Assembly: GCF_048128805.1 (NCBI RefSeq) | Contig: NC_135998.1 | Span: forward strand, 25,569,396-25,633,395 | Source: Centroberyx gerrardi | Taxonomy: Eukaryota > Chordata > Actinopteri > Beryciformes > Berycidae | Length of the DNA: 64,000 bases | Direction of reading: 5' to 3' | Translations under genes and position numbers: made by a program | In this document: positions 22,608-34,639 of the stretch, piece by piece | Layout of the letters: each line of letters begins with the position of its first letter | How positions within the stretch are numbered: position 1 is the stretch's first letter | The notes under the pieces: model-generated | The model's database searches: none | The model's input: the letters and a program-made list of their open reading frames with translations, nothing else | Told to the model about the DNA's origin: nothing

Positions 22608-25600
22608 ATGTGTTCGTTAAGAGTTGTAGCCTGCCAAACGCTTTGCAGGTATGCTTCAGCACACTGGTGAACAGCTGCTGTGTTTAGTAACTTCAACATC
22701 TGTGTGACAGACTGCTTTGTGTAGGGGGCACTGAAATAAACCAAATGTAGGCTATAAGTCTTGACTCATAGCTAAGCTGGTGTGTGGCTAGGCAGTTGCG
22801 CCTATTAAACATAAAACAGTTTGAATTATCTGACCTTATTTGCTTCAGAGCACCAGTCACGGCGCTGTTTACAAGGTTTGGTTACGATTTGGCATAGCTT
22901 ACAATTGCACCACGCTTTTATTAACTTGTTTTGTGAAGTTTCCATCGCAATACTAAGTAACACTATAGGCGGCTGACATGGGAAAGGGTCGCCGTTTAGC
23001 ACGGGAGACACGCAGACCACGTTCATGTTTCACGTTCCTCGGTGTGACCTTGAAGAATTTATTGCTTCTTACTATAAAACACCTGCTGGCTGCAGCAGTT
23101 GCTGTTTTAACTACAGTTGGCCGCAATACAAAAACACTACAGTATGCTAGCCTGCTATTCAATACTAGGCAGTTCTTTGATTGGGACACCAGTGTTATGT
23201 CAGCGACTGGGTCAGGGCCTGGGGTATTTTTGCTTTGCATTGCTTAAACGTAAAATATACTATGATTTTTTTTGTATCTTCTTCTCGACGTTTATTTATC
23301 CAGGAGAAGTTGACTGACCACGCAGGGTTTTTTTGTGTGTTTTTTCCCCCCAGAAACATCTTGTTTCACATTTATAAAAGTATGTACATTAACAGCTGGG
23401 AGCAGTGTCTTGTATAACCACTGTCTTCTACTGTTAGTCTCTACTGGGGGGTTGGTGCCTTGCTCAAGGGTAAGAGGGAATTACTCATTCACTTCAATCC
23501 CAAGGACGTTTTCCCAGCTGACCCAGGGTTTTGAACTGACTTTCAAGTCTGCTTCTCTAACCTCAAGGCAAACACCGCCCAATGGTTGTTTAAATGAGAA
23601 AATGCACTTTTGATGTCAGTTTTTTCTCCCTGCACAACTTTCTTAACAGAAATGTTGGGTAAATTGTGCATGACTGTAAAAAACAATTCAATCAGCTTCT
23701 GAATAGTGGTGTACAACATAGGCGATCATGTCTCTATCGGCCAAAGAATGGGAAAAATGACTATAAACATTATGAACTCAAAGATATTAAGTGACAAGCC
23801 ATAAGTAAGCTATTTATGTGACATACACATTCTGTCACTAGTTAAGACCTCTATCCGATTTAAACCTTACTGCCATTGTTTTTGCAGAAATGTAATACGT
23901 TTTTTACTTACAAATGAAAATGACCGTATCTCTTTTTTGTGCAGAGTGTCCAAACCTTTTCTGAGGATGACCCTGCAGAATGGGCCTTTGATATCTGCCA
24001 GAGACGGCTCTCAGGCGGCAAACAAAAGGAACGCACTAAGATGGGACCTTTCTCCAAATGAGATCAAGACCATGACAAGCAGCCTGATTAGTAGAATAAA
24101 GAAGGTCTATGATGACATTGGATCTCTAAATATAGAGAAGGTCTCTGTTGAAAACACCCTGAAGGCCTTGGCCAGTGCCAAGTTGGAATATGTATGTAAG
24201 TAATTTTTGAAATGTATCAGGTCGTTGTTCCTTATATTAATTTCTATGTTACACAAATCACAATGATATTTATGCTGTACTGTGTTTTTATTCTATCCCC
24301 TAGCATCGCGCCACGTTCTTGATTTCCCCCAGTATGTGTCTCCTTCTAAAGAGGTTCGGTCAGCGAGCACAGAGGCCGACAAGAAACTATCCGAGTTTGA
24401 TGTGGAGATCAGTATGAGGGGAGACGTGTTCAAGAGAGTTATTGCATTGCAGGTACATCTAATATCCTATATTCTATATCCACCTTTATATACACGTCCC
24501 AACATGAGGGAGTGGGGGAGGCATTACTCACACGAAGGCCTCTAGTTCATAATGAGTGAGGTGTTAACCTTAACAGACATGGCTTTGAAGCTGATTAAGT
24601 CTAATGTGGGAGGACTTGATGCATTTATCAAGGCCTGTATGCCAATGATAGAGGTTATTTTTAACGTTGCATGTCAGCCAAAGGGCAACTAGTTGGAAAG
24701 TGGATGTGCAGGGATTAAAGTGTTTTACATTAAGGGTACAGGATGTCTTCTCATGCCCTCATTTGACACTGTTGGTTCACATTTAGCTTGTGAGAGAGAT
24801 TTGATCTGATTAATGGTAGTGGCTAATGTCAAATGTCATTCCAGGTAGGAATGATGACTACTATGCTAATTATATATATATATATATAGATAAATAGATA
24901 TAGATATACAGATATTATATATTGATTGAAGGGATCAAGTTGCTGTCCTGAATCTTTTTCACCATCGCTGTCAATTTCTGTGGACTGAGCACAGCTTCAG
25001 TGGTCTCTTTGAAAAATAAATAAATAAAAATAAATAATATATTTATATAATATAAATATTTGATTATTATATATATATTAGTATATTAGGTTAGCATAGC
25101 AGTTCTAAATGGGATGACATGGTATTAACTACTGTAGATCAGATGAAATCTCTCACCTTATTTCAGTTTGTCATATACATATGTATATGACAAACTGAAA
25201 TAAGGTGAAAGCAAGGTGTTGCAGAGATTGACTCAGTCCAAGCTGTCACTGGGCCTGAAGCAGCCTGAGGCTCAACACAAACATGTGACAGTAGGAGCTT
25301 TTCCAAAGGCTGTCACGGGTGTAGAGCTGGCTGGATGACAGAGAGCATGAATAAATGAATAAACATGGCAACACATAAATCATGCCAATAAGACTCTACC
25401 AGCTTTGAGCAAGTGTATTTGTTTTGTTTGCTTATTGACAGAAAAAGCATCAAGACAACCTTACACCTGAAGAGAAGAGATTCCTAGACCGACTTGTAAC
25501 ACTAGGCAAGCGTAATGGACTTCACCTGTCACAAGATATACAAGAGGTGATGCAACATTAGAGTTGTTTTTTAACACTTGAATGACCATATCACAAAAAC

Positions 25601-26874
25601 CACTTTAAGAGTGAAAAGTCAAATTGTGCACAGTTGAGTTCATGTTTTAGTAACACTTTGCCGCTTTTTTCTCCCAAGGAAATAACAAGAATATCCAAAC
25701 TTATAAGTGAACTTTCCATTGAGTTTAACAAGAATCTGAACGAGGAGAATACTTTTCTTCTTTTTTCTGAGCGTGAATTGGGTAAGCTTATATTAATAAA
25801 AATCAATCTGATGGACGTCGTGCTTTGACTCTGTCACTTGTGGTGTGACGCTTGCTTCTTCTCCAAAGGTGGGCTAGCAGACAGCTACCTCAACGGGCTG
25901 GAGAAGACCGCAGATGGGCGATATAAGGTCACACTTGAATATCCCCACTACTACCCTTTGATGAAGAGGTGTCACATTCCTGAGACCAGGAGGAAGATGG
26001 AAACAGCATTTCACAGCAGGTGTAAAGAGGTAATTGGAGTGTGATTATAACATTTTATATATCCTACACTCTCCTGGCCATACCAAGTCATGTGTATATT
26101 GCAGTTGATCCATATATTTCGGGAGGTGCTGAAAGATATAATACTGTTACTGCAAGTATTGTTTTTTATGTTCCGTGTTAAGTATTTAATACTTTATATA
26201 ATGCACCCATTAAACACATTGTCAGATCTCCATATCCAGTTCTTCTATCACATTTATTTTCAGGTAAACACAGCCATCCTTGAGCAGTTGATAGAGCTGA
26301 GGGCAAAGGTTGCAAGCTTACTGGGTTTCAGTAGCCATGCAAACTATGTGCTGGAGATTAACATGGCCAAGAATGCAAGCAATGTGTCTGACTTTCTAGG
26401 TATGACCCCTTTGACAACCCCCCCCCCCACCACCACCACCACACACACACACACACACACACACTCTCAGTATATTCAAAATAAAAACACGCAGCCTCTG
26501 ATACCAGCTTTGCAGCAGCAAAAGAAACTTTATTCACCCAATACTGGAGTTTTTTTTTTTTTTAAATCATGTGGCATCCCAGGGGAACTAGATGCAGATT
26601 CACTACCCAAGCAGTTGAAGGGGAAGACATAGATTGTGTTTAATAAAGGTTTTGGGGAAAGGAGAAGTGAAATCCCAGGAAATCCAAGGTTAAGACAAAA
26701 CCTCCCATTTGTGGCTTTGGCTCTTATTCCTCTTCTCAGAGTGGGTCTCCCCCAGCAGTCAGCCTGTAGAGCAGAGTGGAGAGAGAGAGCGGCGGGGCTT
26801 TGTGTTTGTGGTTGTTGGGGACCTACAGTAGCACGTCCCCAGTGGCAGTGGTGGCTGGTTTGGGTTTCCATGGG

Positions 26875-26912
<38 letters not shown>

Positions 26913-29426
26913 GACCAGGTGAGCCATAATACACCGGTGTATCCAGCAGAACTTCGACTGGAAAGTATGTAGTACATCCCCTCTATCACCAAGTTTCCCC
27001 TGATTTGCCACAATATTCAGCCAAACTGCTGCACATGCTGATTCTGTGATGTTCCAGTCTTGTCACGTAGCAGTTTATCAGTGGCCCATGGAGCATCAAA
27101 AAAGACATATTCCATATCTCATATTCCAAGTCTGCAGGACACCGGCCCCCTGCCATATTCAAATATGTTATTGTAATATGTTATTACAAATATATTATTT
27201 TAATTTTATCTATACAAGACTACTGGACTTTAGAAATTGAAGTGCGTCTGTGTGGTGTGAACATGAAAACAACTATTTTTTTCTCCCTTGGCCCATATTT
27301 CACAGATAAATTCTATGAAACATTGAAGCCCGTTGGGGACAAGGAGAGGAAATATATTCTGGCGCTAAAGAAGAGGGAGTGCTTGATGAAAGGCGACCAC
27401 TATGACGGACAGATCAATGCCTGGGACATGCCCTACTACATGAACCAGGTGGAGCAGGTCAAGTTTGCTGTGAACAAGGACAAACTAATAGAGTATTTCC
27501 CACTCGACGTGGTGACAGAAGGACTGCTCGGTATCTACCAGGACCTGCTGGGTCTCACGTTCACAAAGGTGAAGCATGCCCACGTGTGGCATGAGCATGT
27601 CAGCCTTTATTCAGTCCTGGACACTGCAACGGGGGAGGAGATCGGACAGTTCTACCTGGACCTGCATCCAAGGTAGCGTATGTGCGTCAGTTCTGACAAA
27701 AAAAAAAAAATCTCTATATATATATTCTTGTCAGTGCTGTGCAGCTTTAGTATTCTCACATTGCAAACTACACAGCAAACCTTACTAGCATACCCTTTGA
27801 TGTACTTTTTAGGCTTAAAAATGGACATAAATTTGACATAACTTGATCTGTCATTTGGGAAAAATATTTAAAGACATTGAGATGTTGCTATCAATGACTA
27901 GATTTCTAGATCTTTGTAATGGTATTAGCATTTTTAATGGCCTCTGTAAGTGATATTATGGGTGTTCATATAATGTTCATGTCTGGCCATGACACTTGCC
28001 GTCTTCTCTTCCCCTCAGAGAAGGAAAGTATGGACACGCAGCCTGCTTTGGGCTCCAGCCTGGTTGCCTCGGGCCCGATGGAAAGCGCAGGCTTTCAGTG
28101 GCGGCCATGGTGGCTAACTTCACCAAGCCCAGGAAAGGCTGGCCCTCTCTCCTGCAGCACCATGAGGTGGAGACGTACTTTCACGAGTTTGGTCACGTTA
28201 TGCATGAGCTGTGCTCTAAGGTAGGCCACCGTGAGCATGCTACCACCAGCTTCATTAAAGAGGTTTATTGTGTGTTGTTGTATGTTCATGAGAATTGGAG
28301 AGCGTTACATTTTCCCCTGTGTGCATCAGACCACGTTCTCAGAGTTCAGTGGGACCCTGGTGGAAACAGACTTTGTGGAGGTGCCCTCTCAGATGCTGGA
28401 GAACTGGGTTTGGGAGAAGGAGCCTCTCAGGAGAATGTCTGGTCACTACAAGGACGGCAGCCCAATCCCAGACACGCTACTCGACAAACTCATTGCCTCC
28501 AGAGTAGCCAGCACTGGTAGGATACAGACATTTCCACCAAAAATACAATAAATTTACATTTTGTGGAAGATAAAATCATTGTTTGTATGGTTAACCTCTA
28601 TGCAGACATGAAGTGCCCCTGCAGATTGTGTTGACAGACCTCTGTGTCCTCTTCAGGTCTGATGAACCTGCGTCAGGTCGTCCTCAGTAAAGTGGACCAG
28701 TCGCTACACACCAGCCCTCGTGCAGATACAGTGGAGGTGTTTGCAAAGCACTGCCAAGACATCCTGGGCGTCCCCGCTACTCCAGGTCAGCTGTAACAAT
28801 AGGCAAATGTGTGTTACAAGTACGTACAGGATTGAGAAACATCAGTGCCAAGATGTCTTTCAGTGATGTGCAATAGCTGCGTAATACTGCGTAATGTTTT
28901 TTGTGTGTTTTTTGTGCCACGGTTTTCGTAAAGTAAAAGTAAGCAAGTAAAGATTTCTTCTCTGCAGGTACAAACATGACGGCCAGTTTCAGCCACTTGG
29001 CTGGGGGATATGATGGTCAGTACTACGGCTATCTGTGGAGTGAAGTCTACTCCATGGACATTTTTTTCAGTCGTTTTAAAAAGGAAGGCATTATGGATCC
29101 AAAGGTGCGATGGCATTACATTAATCTTCAAAACTTTCATCTTCATGTCAAGTAGCATATCTGTCGTCTTGTATGATCATAATATTTGTCTGTGTAAATC
29201 TTGACAACAGTTAATTAATTGTAAACATTCATCTGTCTCTGCGTGGAGCATGTCCTCATCAGTACATGTGCCTTATATGCAGGTTGGGAAAGAGTACAGG
29301 AGGGTGATCCTGGAAGCCGGCGGCTCTGTGGATGGGATGGACATGCTGAAAACCTTTCTTGGGCGTGAACCGTGCCAGGATGCCTTCTTTCAATGCAAGG
29401 GACTGATTAAGTCAGAAGAAATATAA
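22608..29426 (+). CDS. nln: Neurolysin, M3 zinc metallopeptidase
   Basis: Thirteen exons join in phase to 703 residues (human about 704): 22608-22648, 23945-24195, 24304-24452, 25442-25546, 25679-25781, 25869-26029, 26264-26399, 27306-27672, 28019-28220, 28330-28516, 28657-28785, 28968-29104 and 29283-29426. The zinc motif HEFGH is at residues 493-497 and the third ligand Glu at about 522 (DFVEVPSQM). The substrate-binding [10 protein letters not shown] loop ends at Tyr 632, equivalent to Tyr612 of thimet oligopeptidase. All catalytic residues are intact. The family cleaves short peptides such as neurotensin and bradykinin, in mitochondria, cytosol and extracellularly. The start at 22608 gives [17 protein letters not shown], an Arg-containing presequence-like N-terminus whose phase-2 donor fits exon 2. 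A second Met at residue 22 could give a form lacking it. The only uncertain exon is the first. Confidence 0.96.
23446..23582. repeat. Dispersed SINE-like repeat remnant
   Basis: Within nln intron 1, TTGGTGCCTTGCTCAAGGGT is followed by CAGGGTTTTGAACTGAC and AAGTCTGCTTCTCTAACC. This layout is known from tRNA-like teleost repeats and is shared with the copy at about 6150. It is diverged and has no clear target duplication. Confidence 0.5.
24866..25085. repeat. AT-rich simple repeats in nln intron 3
   Basis: Runs of TATATA (24872-24888), GATATA-like units and AAATAAATA are mixed through about 200 bp. No gene or defined element is seen. Confidence 0.7.
25153..25208. repeat. Perfect 56-bp palindrome
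   Basis: Two 28-bp arms (starting TCACCTTATTTCAGTTTGTC and meeting at CAT/ATG) are exact complements with no spacer between them. It lies in nln intron 3, just after AT-rich simple repeats. It may be the remnant of a fold-back element, or a replication or assembly product. Confidence 0.9.
26415..26465. repeat. C/CCA/(CA)n low-complexity tract
   Basis: Poly-C, then CCA, then CA units directly follow the exon 7 donor of nln (exon ends at 26399). The apparent open frame through it is intronic. Confidence 0.9.
26878..26909. repeat. (GA)n microsatellite
   Basis: About 15 GA units lie in nln intron 7. Arg/Glu- or Ser/Leu-rich frames here are repeat artefacts. Confidence 0.93.
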
Positions 29427-29699
29427 ATATCGTATTTTGATGTAGCCATTTATACTTGTATTCTCTTTTTTATTTAAAGCAAGGTAAGCCTACAGCGCCA
29501 GTGGTCTAGATGCAGATAGAAAAGAAAATGGGTTTGCTTCATATGAGTGTTAATGTCATCATGTAGAAATGAGTGAATGAATGAAATTGTAGGAATTGAT
29601 ATGGTGAATTTGAAATGTGAATTATGACGGGAAAACCAAAACTGTCTTTGAAGATACTTAAATATGACACATTGTCATCTGTTCACTTTGGTTTGGTCA

Positions 29700-29705
29700 A
29701 ATAAA
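29700..29705 (+). terminator. nln: nln polyadenylation signal
   Basis: AATAAA lies 274 bp after the nln stop codon, and a T-rich stretch follows (TTAATTTTATTTCTTGCGTG). Confidence 0.7.
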
Positions 29706-29729
29706 TGTATAAGAGATGTATTCTTAATT

Positions 29730-31599
29730 TTATTTCTTGCGTGACTGATTGCTGTTTTTAAATAGTGATGTTTCAGCCACAGGCACTTTGGATCTAGGTT
29801 TATGTGCCAGTGTAATCGATGGTCACGGTTACAGACTGCTTTGGTGAAGTAATACGAGAAATGTGAAACGGTGCCAGTCTGGACTTGCTAGGCGGCCCGA
29901 TGTTTAGATTAGCCAGCATGTGATCAGACATGGCACTGTCAGTCCACTGTGAGGACTGGGTGCATTAAATGCTCTTGAGCAAGAAGTGGGACTGTGTGTG
30001 TGTGCAAGCACGCACATGGGAGATATGAAAACCAGCTAATTCAAGCCCCAAAGCGTTTTTACAGTGTCTGTTATGGGTATAGAATTTAGAAAGATAAAGT
30101 CCACAGACACGTACATACACACTGGGTAGTCTTCTGTCCAGTTTTCAAATCTTTCTTGGGATTTGAATTTGTTGAGTTGCACATTCCCCTGAAGAGATTG
30201 AGGCAGAAAATGCATCAGTTGTACTTCCATCTTAAGCATTGAAACTATGATATTAAGATGTCTCCAATTATTATAGGCGCCTGTGGTGGCACGCTATGCA
30301 ATGCATTATAACAGCTACAGAAAGGTTTATTTGAAAACCGTTATAAACACTACATGCTGTTTCCTAGGCTGTACATATAAACTGTAGCCTGGTAAGACTG
30401 CTCATAAATAGCTCCACTCTGTAATGTGTCTAGCATTTCCTGGAAGATTCACCATCAGATGTTACTGAAATTCAAAACCCAAATACTCAAACTAGTGATC
30501 ACAAACTACACGCCAAAAAAATTATACTGACTTTGCAGTAGGCCTACGTCAAAATGCTATAATGACCTGGCAGACCTTGAAGATCTCTGTCATTAATAAT
30601 AAAAAAAAATGTCTCCAATGCCATGTTTTCAATGTATGTGGCTGGGCTAAATATTTGTTATTTAGGCCTGCTGAGTTAGAAAAAACAAGTTGTATCTCCA
30701 CCAGGGGGCGCCGCAGGACAGCAAATGCCATGGGGCTGGTGGGTCGTAAAAAAAACATGAATTTAATCGTGTGGAAAGGGGCTGTGCTGGAGATTCGTAT
30801 TTTTTCTGTCCTTGAATAGAAAAATCGCTGTCTGTGTTTTTTGCCTGTTAAGACTTGGACTCAAGTGGTGAAAATAGTGCTGAATATGGTTAAAAACGTT
30901 TCTTAATGTCTAGATGGAGGTATAAAATAAGAGCTGCCCCGATTCTGGGGCATTCAAAGTCATCCACCTCCCCATATGTCTGAGTCTACCCATCATATTG
31001 TTTTTTGCCCAGTTCAAATGTATTGTTTGTAATAATGGTGTGTTGTCAGTAATTGATGCGGAGACCTTGTGGTTAGCTGCAACCTTGAACACCAACAAAA
31101 AATTAAATATAGACAATAGATTGTGGGAGATACAGCGCTGTCTGACTTGGTGCCTCGGCCAGAAAGTGAAAACCATCATCAGTCTCTCGGTGCGGCTGAT
31201 AGGCGACTTCTGGTGGACAGCCTACTCCTACATGTAGGTTCACAGATCGCAGGCAACAAACCCTTTCGTCGTGATCTTACAGGCTCAATTAGCTTCACAC
31301 TCGACTCTGTCAAAGCTGCATTTTTGTAGATGATCAAGCGAAAAGGAAATTATGACTGAAAACATCTGGGTGCGGCACACTTCAGAGGAAAAGGTTTTGC
31401 TCTGGCGGAGGTCGTACACATTTTTGCCTTTTGTATTTCCTTACTGAGTGTTGTGGACATTTTGGATTCCTTTTAATGCTCAGTCTCACAAAGTATTTCC
31501 GATTAAGGGGCATATTTTTTATGTTTGTCGCCTCCTTCGGTTGATTTGTTGAGGTAACCACTGGAAGGGAAATACTTTTCAGCGTGAGCACAACTGGGG
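29730..31599. other. nln-erbin intergenic region
   Basis: No gene, RNA or classifiable transposon was recognised. The stretch contains a CTCF-type motif at 30698. Frames of up to about 114 codons on either strand show no family pattern and no paired splice sites. Confidence 0.55.
30698..30712 (+). promoter_or_regulatory. CTCF-type motif
   Basis: CCACCAGGGGGCGCC matches the core of the vertebrate CTCF consensus across its invariant positions. It sits between the 3' end of nln and the presumed erbin promoter, a plausible boundary position. Occupancy cannot be judged from sequence. Confidence 0.6.
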
Positions 31600-31834
31600 A
31601 CGGTAAACAACTTTTGAAGACGGGTGGTTGAGGAGAATGTGCGTACTGGGCTAGCTTCGAGGTGCTCTTTAAGTGGGCAACATTAGCTAGCTGCTAACAC
31701 TAGCAAACCTATTGAACTACCGTCAAGCAAATCGGCAAAGCTAGCTAATGCCCACCTCTCCAAATATTTTTGGATTTTAATACACAGGCCATCACCCGGA
31801 CATCATTAAATGAGACACTGACTCGACGATTTTG
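31600..31834 (+). promoter_or_regulatory. erbin: Presumed erbin promoter and non-coding first exon
   Basis: The stretch ends in a strong donor, GATTTTG then GTAAGTCGC, with no long frame upstream, as expected of a 5' UTR exon. Locally there are clustered GCTAGC and GCTAAC words, and several more follow to about 31930, as also seen around the trappc13 start. In human the next gene after NLN on the same strand is ERBIN (LRR and PDZ scaffold that binds ERBB2), which begins with an untranslated exon and a long first intron. No ERBIN coding exon is visible in the window, so the name rests on synteny alone. The 5' limit is arbitrary. Confidence 0.45.
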
Positions 31835-34600
31835 GTAAGTCGCTTTGTTGGCGTTGTGCTTGTGTCTGTGGGGCCACATATAGACTGAGTATGCTAACGC
31901 TTCTGTTAGCTTCGGGCTAGCGCAGTAGCGTTGGGATCCCAGTCTATGTGGTGCTGCCCAACTTGAGTCTCTTTCATTGTTATGCTATCCCCTCTCTGTT
32001 TTTGAACAGTTAAAAGGCTATATACTAACCTTACAGCATCCTCTGAGGGTTGCCAGTTAATACTCAGTTTGCCGTGATGGGCTATGACCGTGTTCCCTTT
32101 TTTAGGAACAGTTGTAGTTCTGCAGTAGTTTTGGTAGGCTTCACATTAACACAATTGTATAGTTGCTCATTTGAAATGTTGCTTCAGTGTCTTGGTTGGT
32201 GATCGTACAGTGGCCCTGCGCTATTCGGAATTAACCGATAACCCAGCGTCACATAATTCAGTACAATATTAACATATAATTTGATAATCAGGTTACATTT
32301 TACTGCCATCCCCAACATTAGCCAGTGTTTGCAGCTGCATTGCAACAGCAGCAACGGTGGGTAACGTTACATCTTTTGTTGCGGAGCACCTTCAGCACGT
32401 CGACAGACGAGGGATTAGTGTGTAACGTTACTCCACATCTCGGTATTTTCATTTTCTCACCCTTTCGCTAATCAGATTACTATCCCCTGTTAAATCCATT
32501 GTAATATAATCCTGTTAAGATTCGAGATAGACGTGGAGCTAATCTCTAGGTTTAATTTTAGGAATTTTAGTTTTGCGGGTAGCCAGCTTCATGCCCATCG
32601 ATTTGTTGGTGTTTGTCTCTGTATATTGCCAAGAGAACCGACCGAGGGAAATTTTAGGAAACCAAGAAGCAATTGACATTCAGATGAAAATGACAGCATA
32701 CCTGCGGTTCATTCTAACGACAGACGAAAGAAAAAAAGCTGTTATATTATATCACTGATATGGAGTGGACCTTACCCAGCTTCTGCGGGTAGTTTATCAG
32801 GCTATAAAACCAACACGATAAGACTGATTTGTATGGAGATTTGACATTTATGCGCACCTTTACTGTCGATTATCAGACTCAGACTAGGCGTTCATCAAAA
32901 TACAAACCCGGCCGAATTGAACTAACCCTTAAAACTGACAAGATGGACATGGTAGAAAACACATGGTATGTTAGGCTAGTCTTACAAACACTGCAGGCAT
33001 CTTCGGGTAGTTGAAAGCCTCCCTGCCTGCAATTGAATTACTGAGTAGGCTTCTCCTGCCCTCAGATTTGAACCTTCAGTTTGATGACTGGCATTATGAT
33101 AGAATAAAATAGATGCTGTATGGATATCTGATGCCCCTTCTAAGAGCCTCTTGCTAATTGTAGTAAGATGATAGTAAGACCAGACCAGGACAGCCAGGTG
33201 CCACCTGCTCATTGTAGTAGGCCTACACCCTAAGAGCTGGCAGCCAGCTGTTTGTAGTGCATTGACTCTATTCATGCAGGCCTTTGTAATAAGACTACTG
33301 ATATGCACAGCCTACCTTTTGTGTTTGGGGTGATTTCCTCAAACTGTATGGATGTAATGTGGCACCTTCCTTGTGGCCTCTGTTCCGCTTTGCAATTTTT
33401 GATCCTTGCTGAAAAGGAAATATTTAGGCTAGGTGTTGGTGAATGTCCACTTTAGCTTGCTCTTTGTATGATAATTTATAACAGGTCTTATCAAGAATGG
33501 AAGATATGTTCCAGTCAATGAAAATCCATCTATTATACTGTTCCTCTTTCACAGCATTGGCTAGGGATAGGCTAGTGTTGTTGCACATACACCTGCCCAG
33601 CTGTTTGTTGTGCCACTTGGCAACACAAAGACAGCAGCAGGCTTGATGACTTCTTCACTCAGTCTTCATTACACTAAACAATGTCCCCTAATGCTTCCCT
33701 TTATTTATCTCCAAGACTTTCATTATCACTAAGTTGTTTTGTTCGACAGTCTCTGTCTCCTTTCATTTTTAGTTAGTTTTGCTTACCCTTAGATGCTAAT
33801 TAGAGATGGAATGGTTCACAAATGTCACAGTGGTTTGGTAGGTTATTGAGTTTTAGTGTCACAGTTTGGTGTGTTTTTGGCACAGTTAAGGAAAAAAATG
33901 TAGACCTATTGTCAATCTAAATTTGCTTCAAGTCATTGTTAATTAGTTGATGGCAAAAGTGAAGATAGTGAACTGCACTTAGAATAAAGGCATTGCCTCT
34001 CCTCTTGCTCATGTAAACTCTGACAATCGTTAGTAACTGGGCAACAGGGGATAGGCCCTTCCTTTAAATAGGCACTTTATTGCTGCCTACCATGTCTTTG
34101 ATAAAGAATATAAAGATAACCTTCCTGATAAGCAAGGGCGTCCTTCTTTAGGTGAACTACTCTACTACTTTTCATGTAGAGAATAGTGCTGCTTTATCCT
34201 TTGTCCTTTTACATCCAAGTTTTTATAGCACTTATTGTCTGTTTTTTGTTGCTGGCCATTTGATTATGGAGCATATACCACACACATTCAATCGTAATAA
34301 TTATCGCCTGTGTACGCCAATTGAATAAAGTGGAAGATCTATTGATTTTACAGTAATAATCCACAACCTTTTCATATAAATGTTTGTTCATTTTGCTACT
34401 CTCTATCACAGATTGATACCATACAATAGTGATTTAACCTAAAATCATGAAAGCTTTCACGTTTGTTGTTCTATTCCCAGGAAAGATCCTTTACCGCACA
34501 GGAAGCGATGTGTTTAACATTCTGGGAAGTAGCGGCAGCTGTTTGTTTGGAATAAATAGAAGAACTGGGTAGTTACCATGAGCAGTGATAACCGCCATGG
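31835..34600 (+). other. Presumed erbin intron 1, part 1
   Basis: No coding exon is supported. TAACGTTA words occur at 32362 and 32422 in a stretch that may still be promoter-proximal. From 33300 to 34600 the DNA is AT-rich, with one partial hAT-like end at 33801 and no other recognised element. Confidence 0.45.
33801..33900 (+). mobile_element. hAT-like end fragment (TAGAGATGGAATGG)
   Basis: TAGAGATGGAATGGTTCACA followed by TCACAGTGGTTTGG resembles the left end of a TAG-starting non-autonomous hAT family. A related start, TAGGGGTGGAACAATTCACA, occurs at 52956. No matching right end or target duplication was found, so this is a truncated copy. Confidence 0.4.
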
Positions 34601-34639
34601 CTGAACAGACAAAGAAAAGAGCGGTACCTATAGAGAAAC

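Noticed and set aside
22978-23247. 89-codon frame starting with an Arg-rich, membrane-like peptide, considered as the nln N-terminus.
   Set aside because: Its usable donor (after CTCG) leaves phase 1, whereas nln exon 2 needs phase 2. The short exon at 22608-22648 fits phase and family exactly.
25153-25208. Pre-miRNA interpretation of the 56-bp palindrome.
   Set aside because: Perfect complementarity with no loop and no mismatches is unlike animal pre-miRNAs. The same reasoning applies to 44163-44202.
26090-26632. 180-codon frame spanning nln exon 7.
   Set aside because: Only 26264-26399 is coding. The rest is intron read-through, including the poly-C/CA tract.
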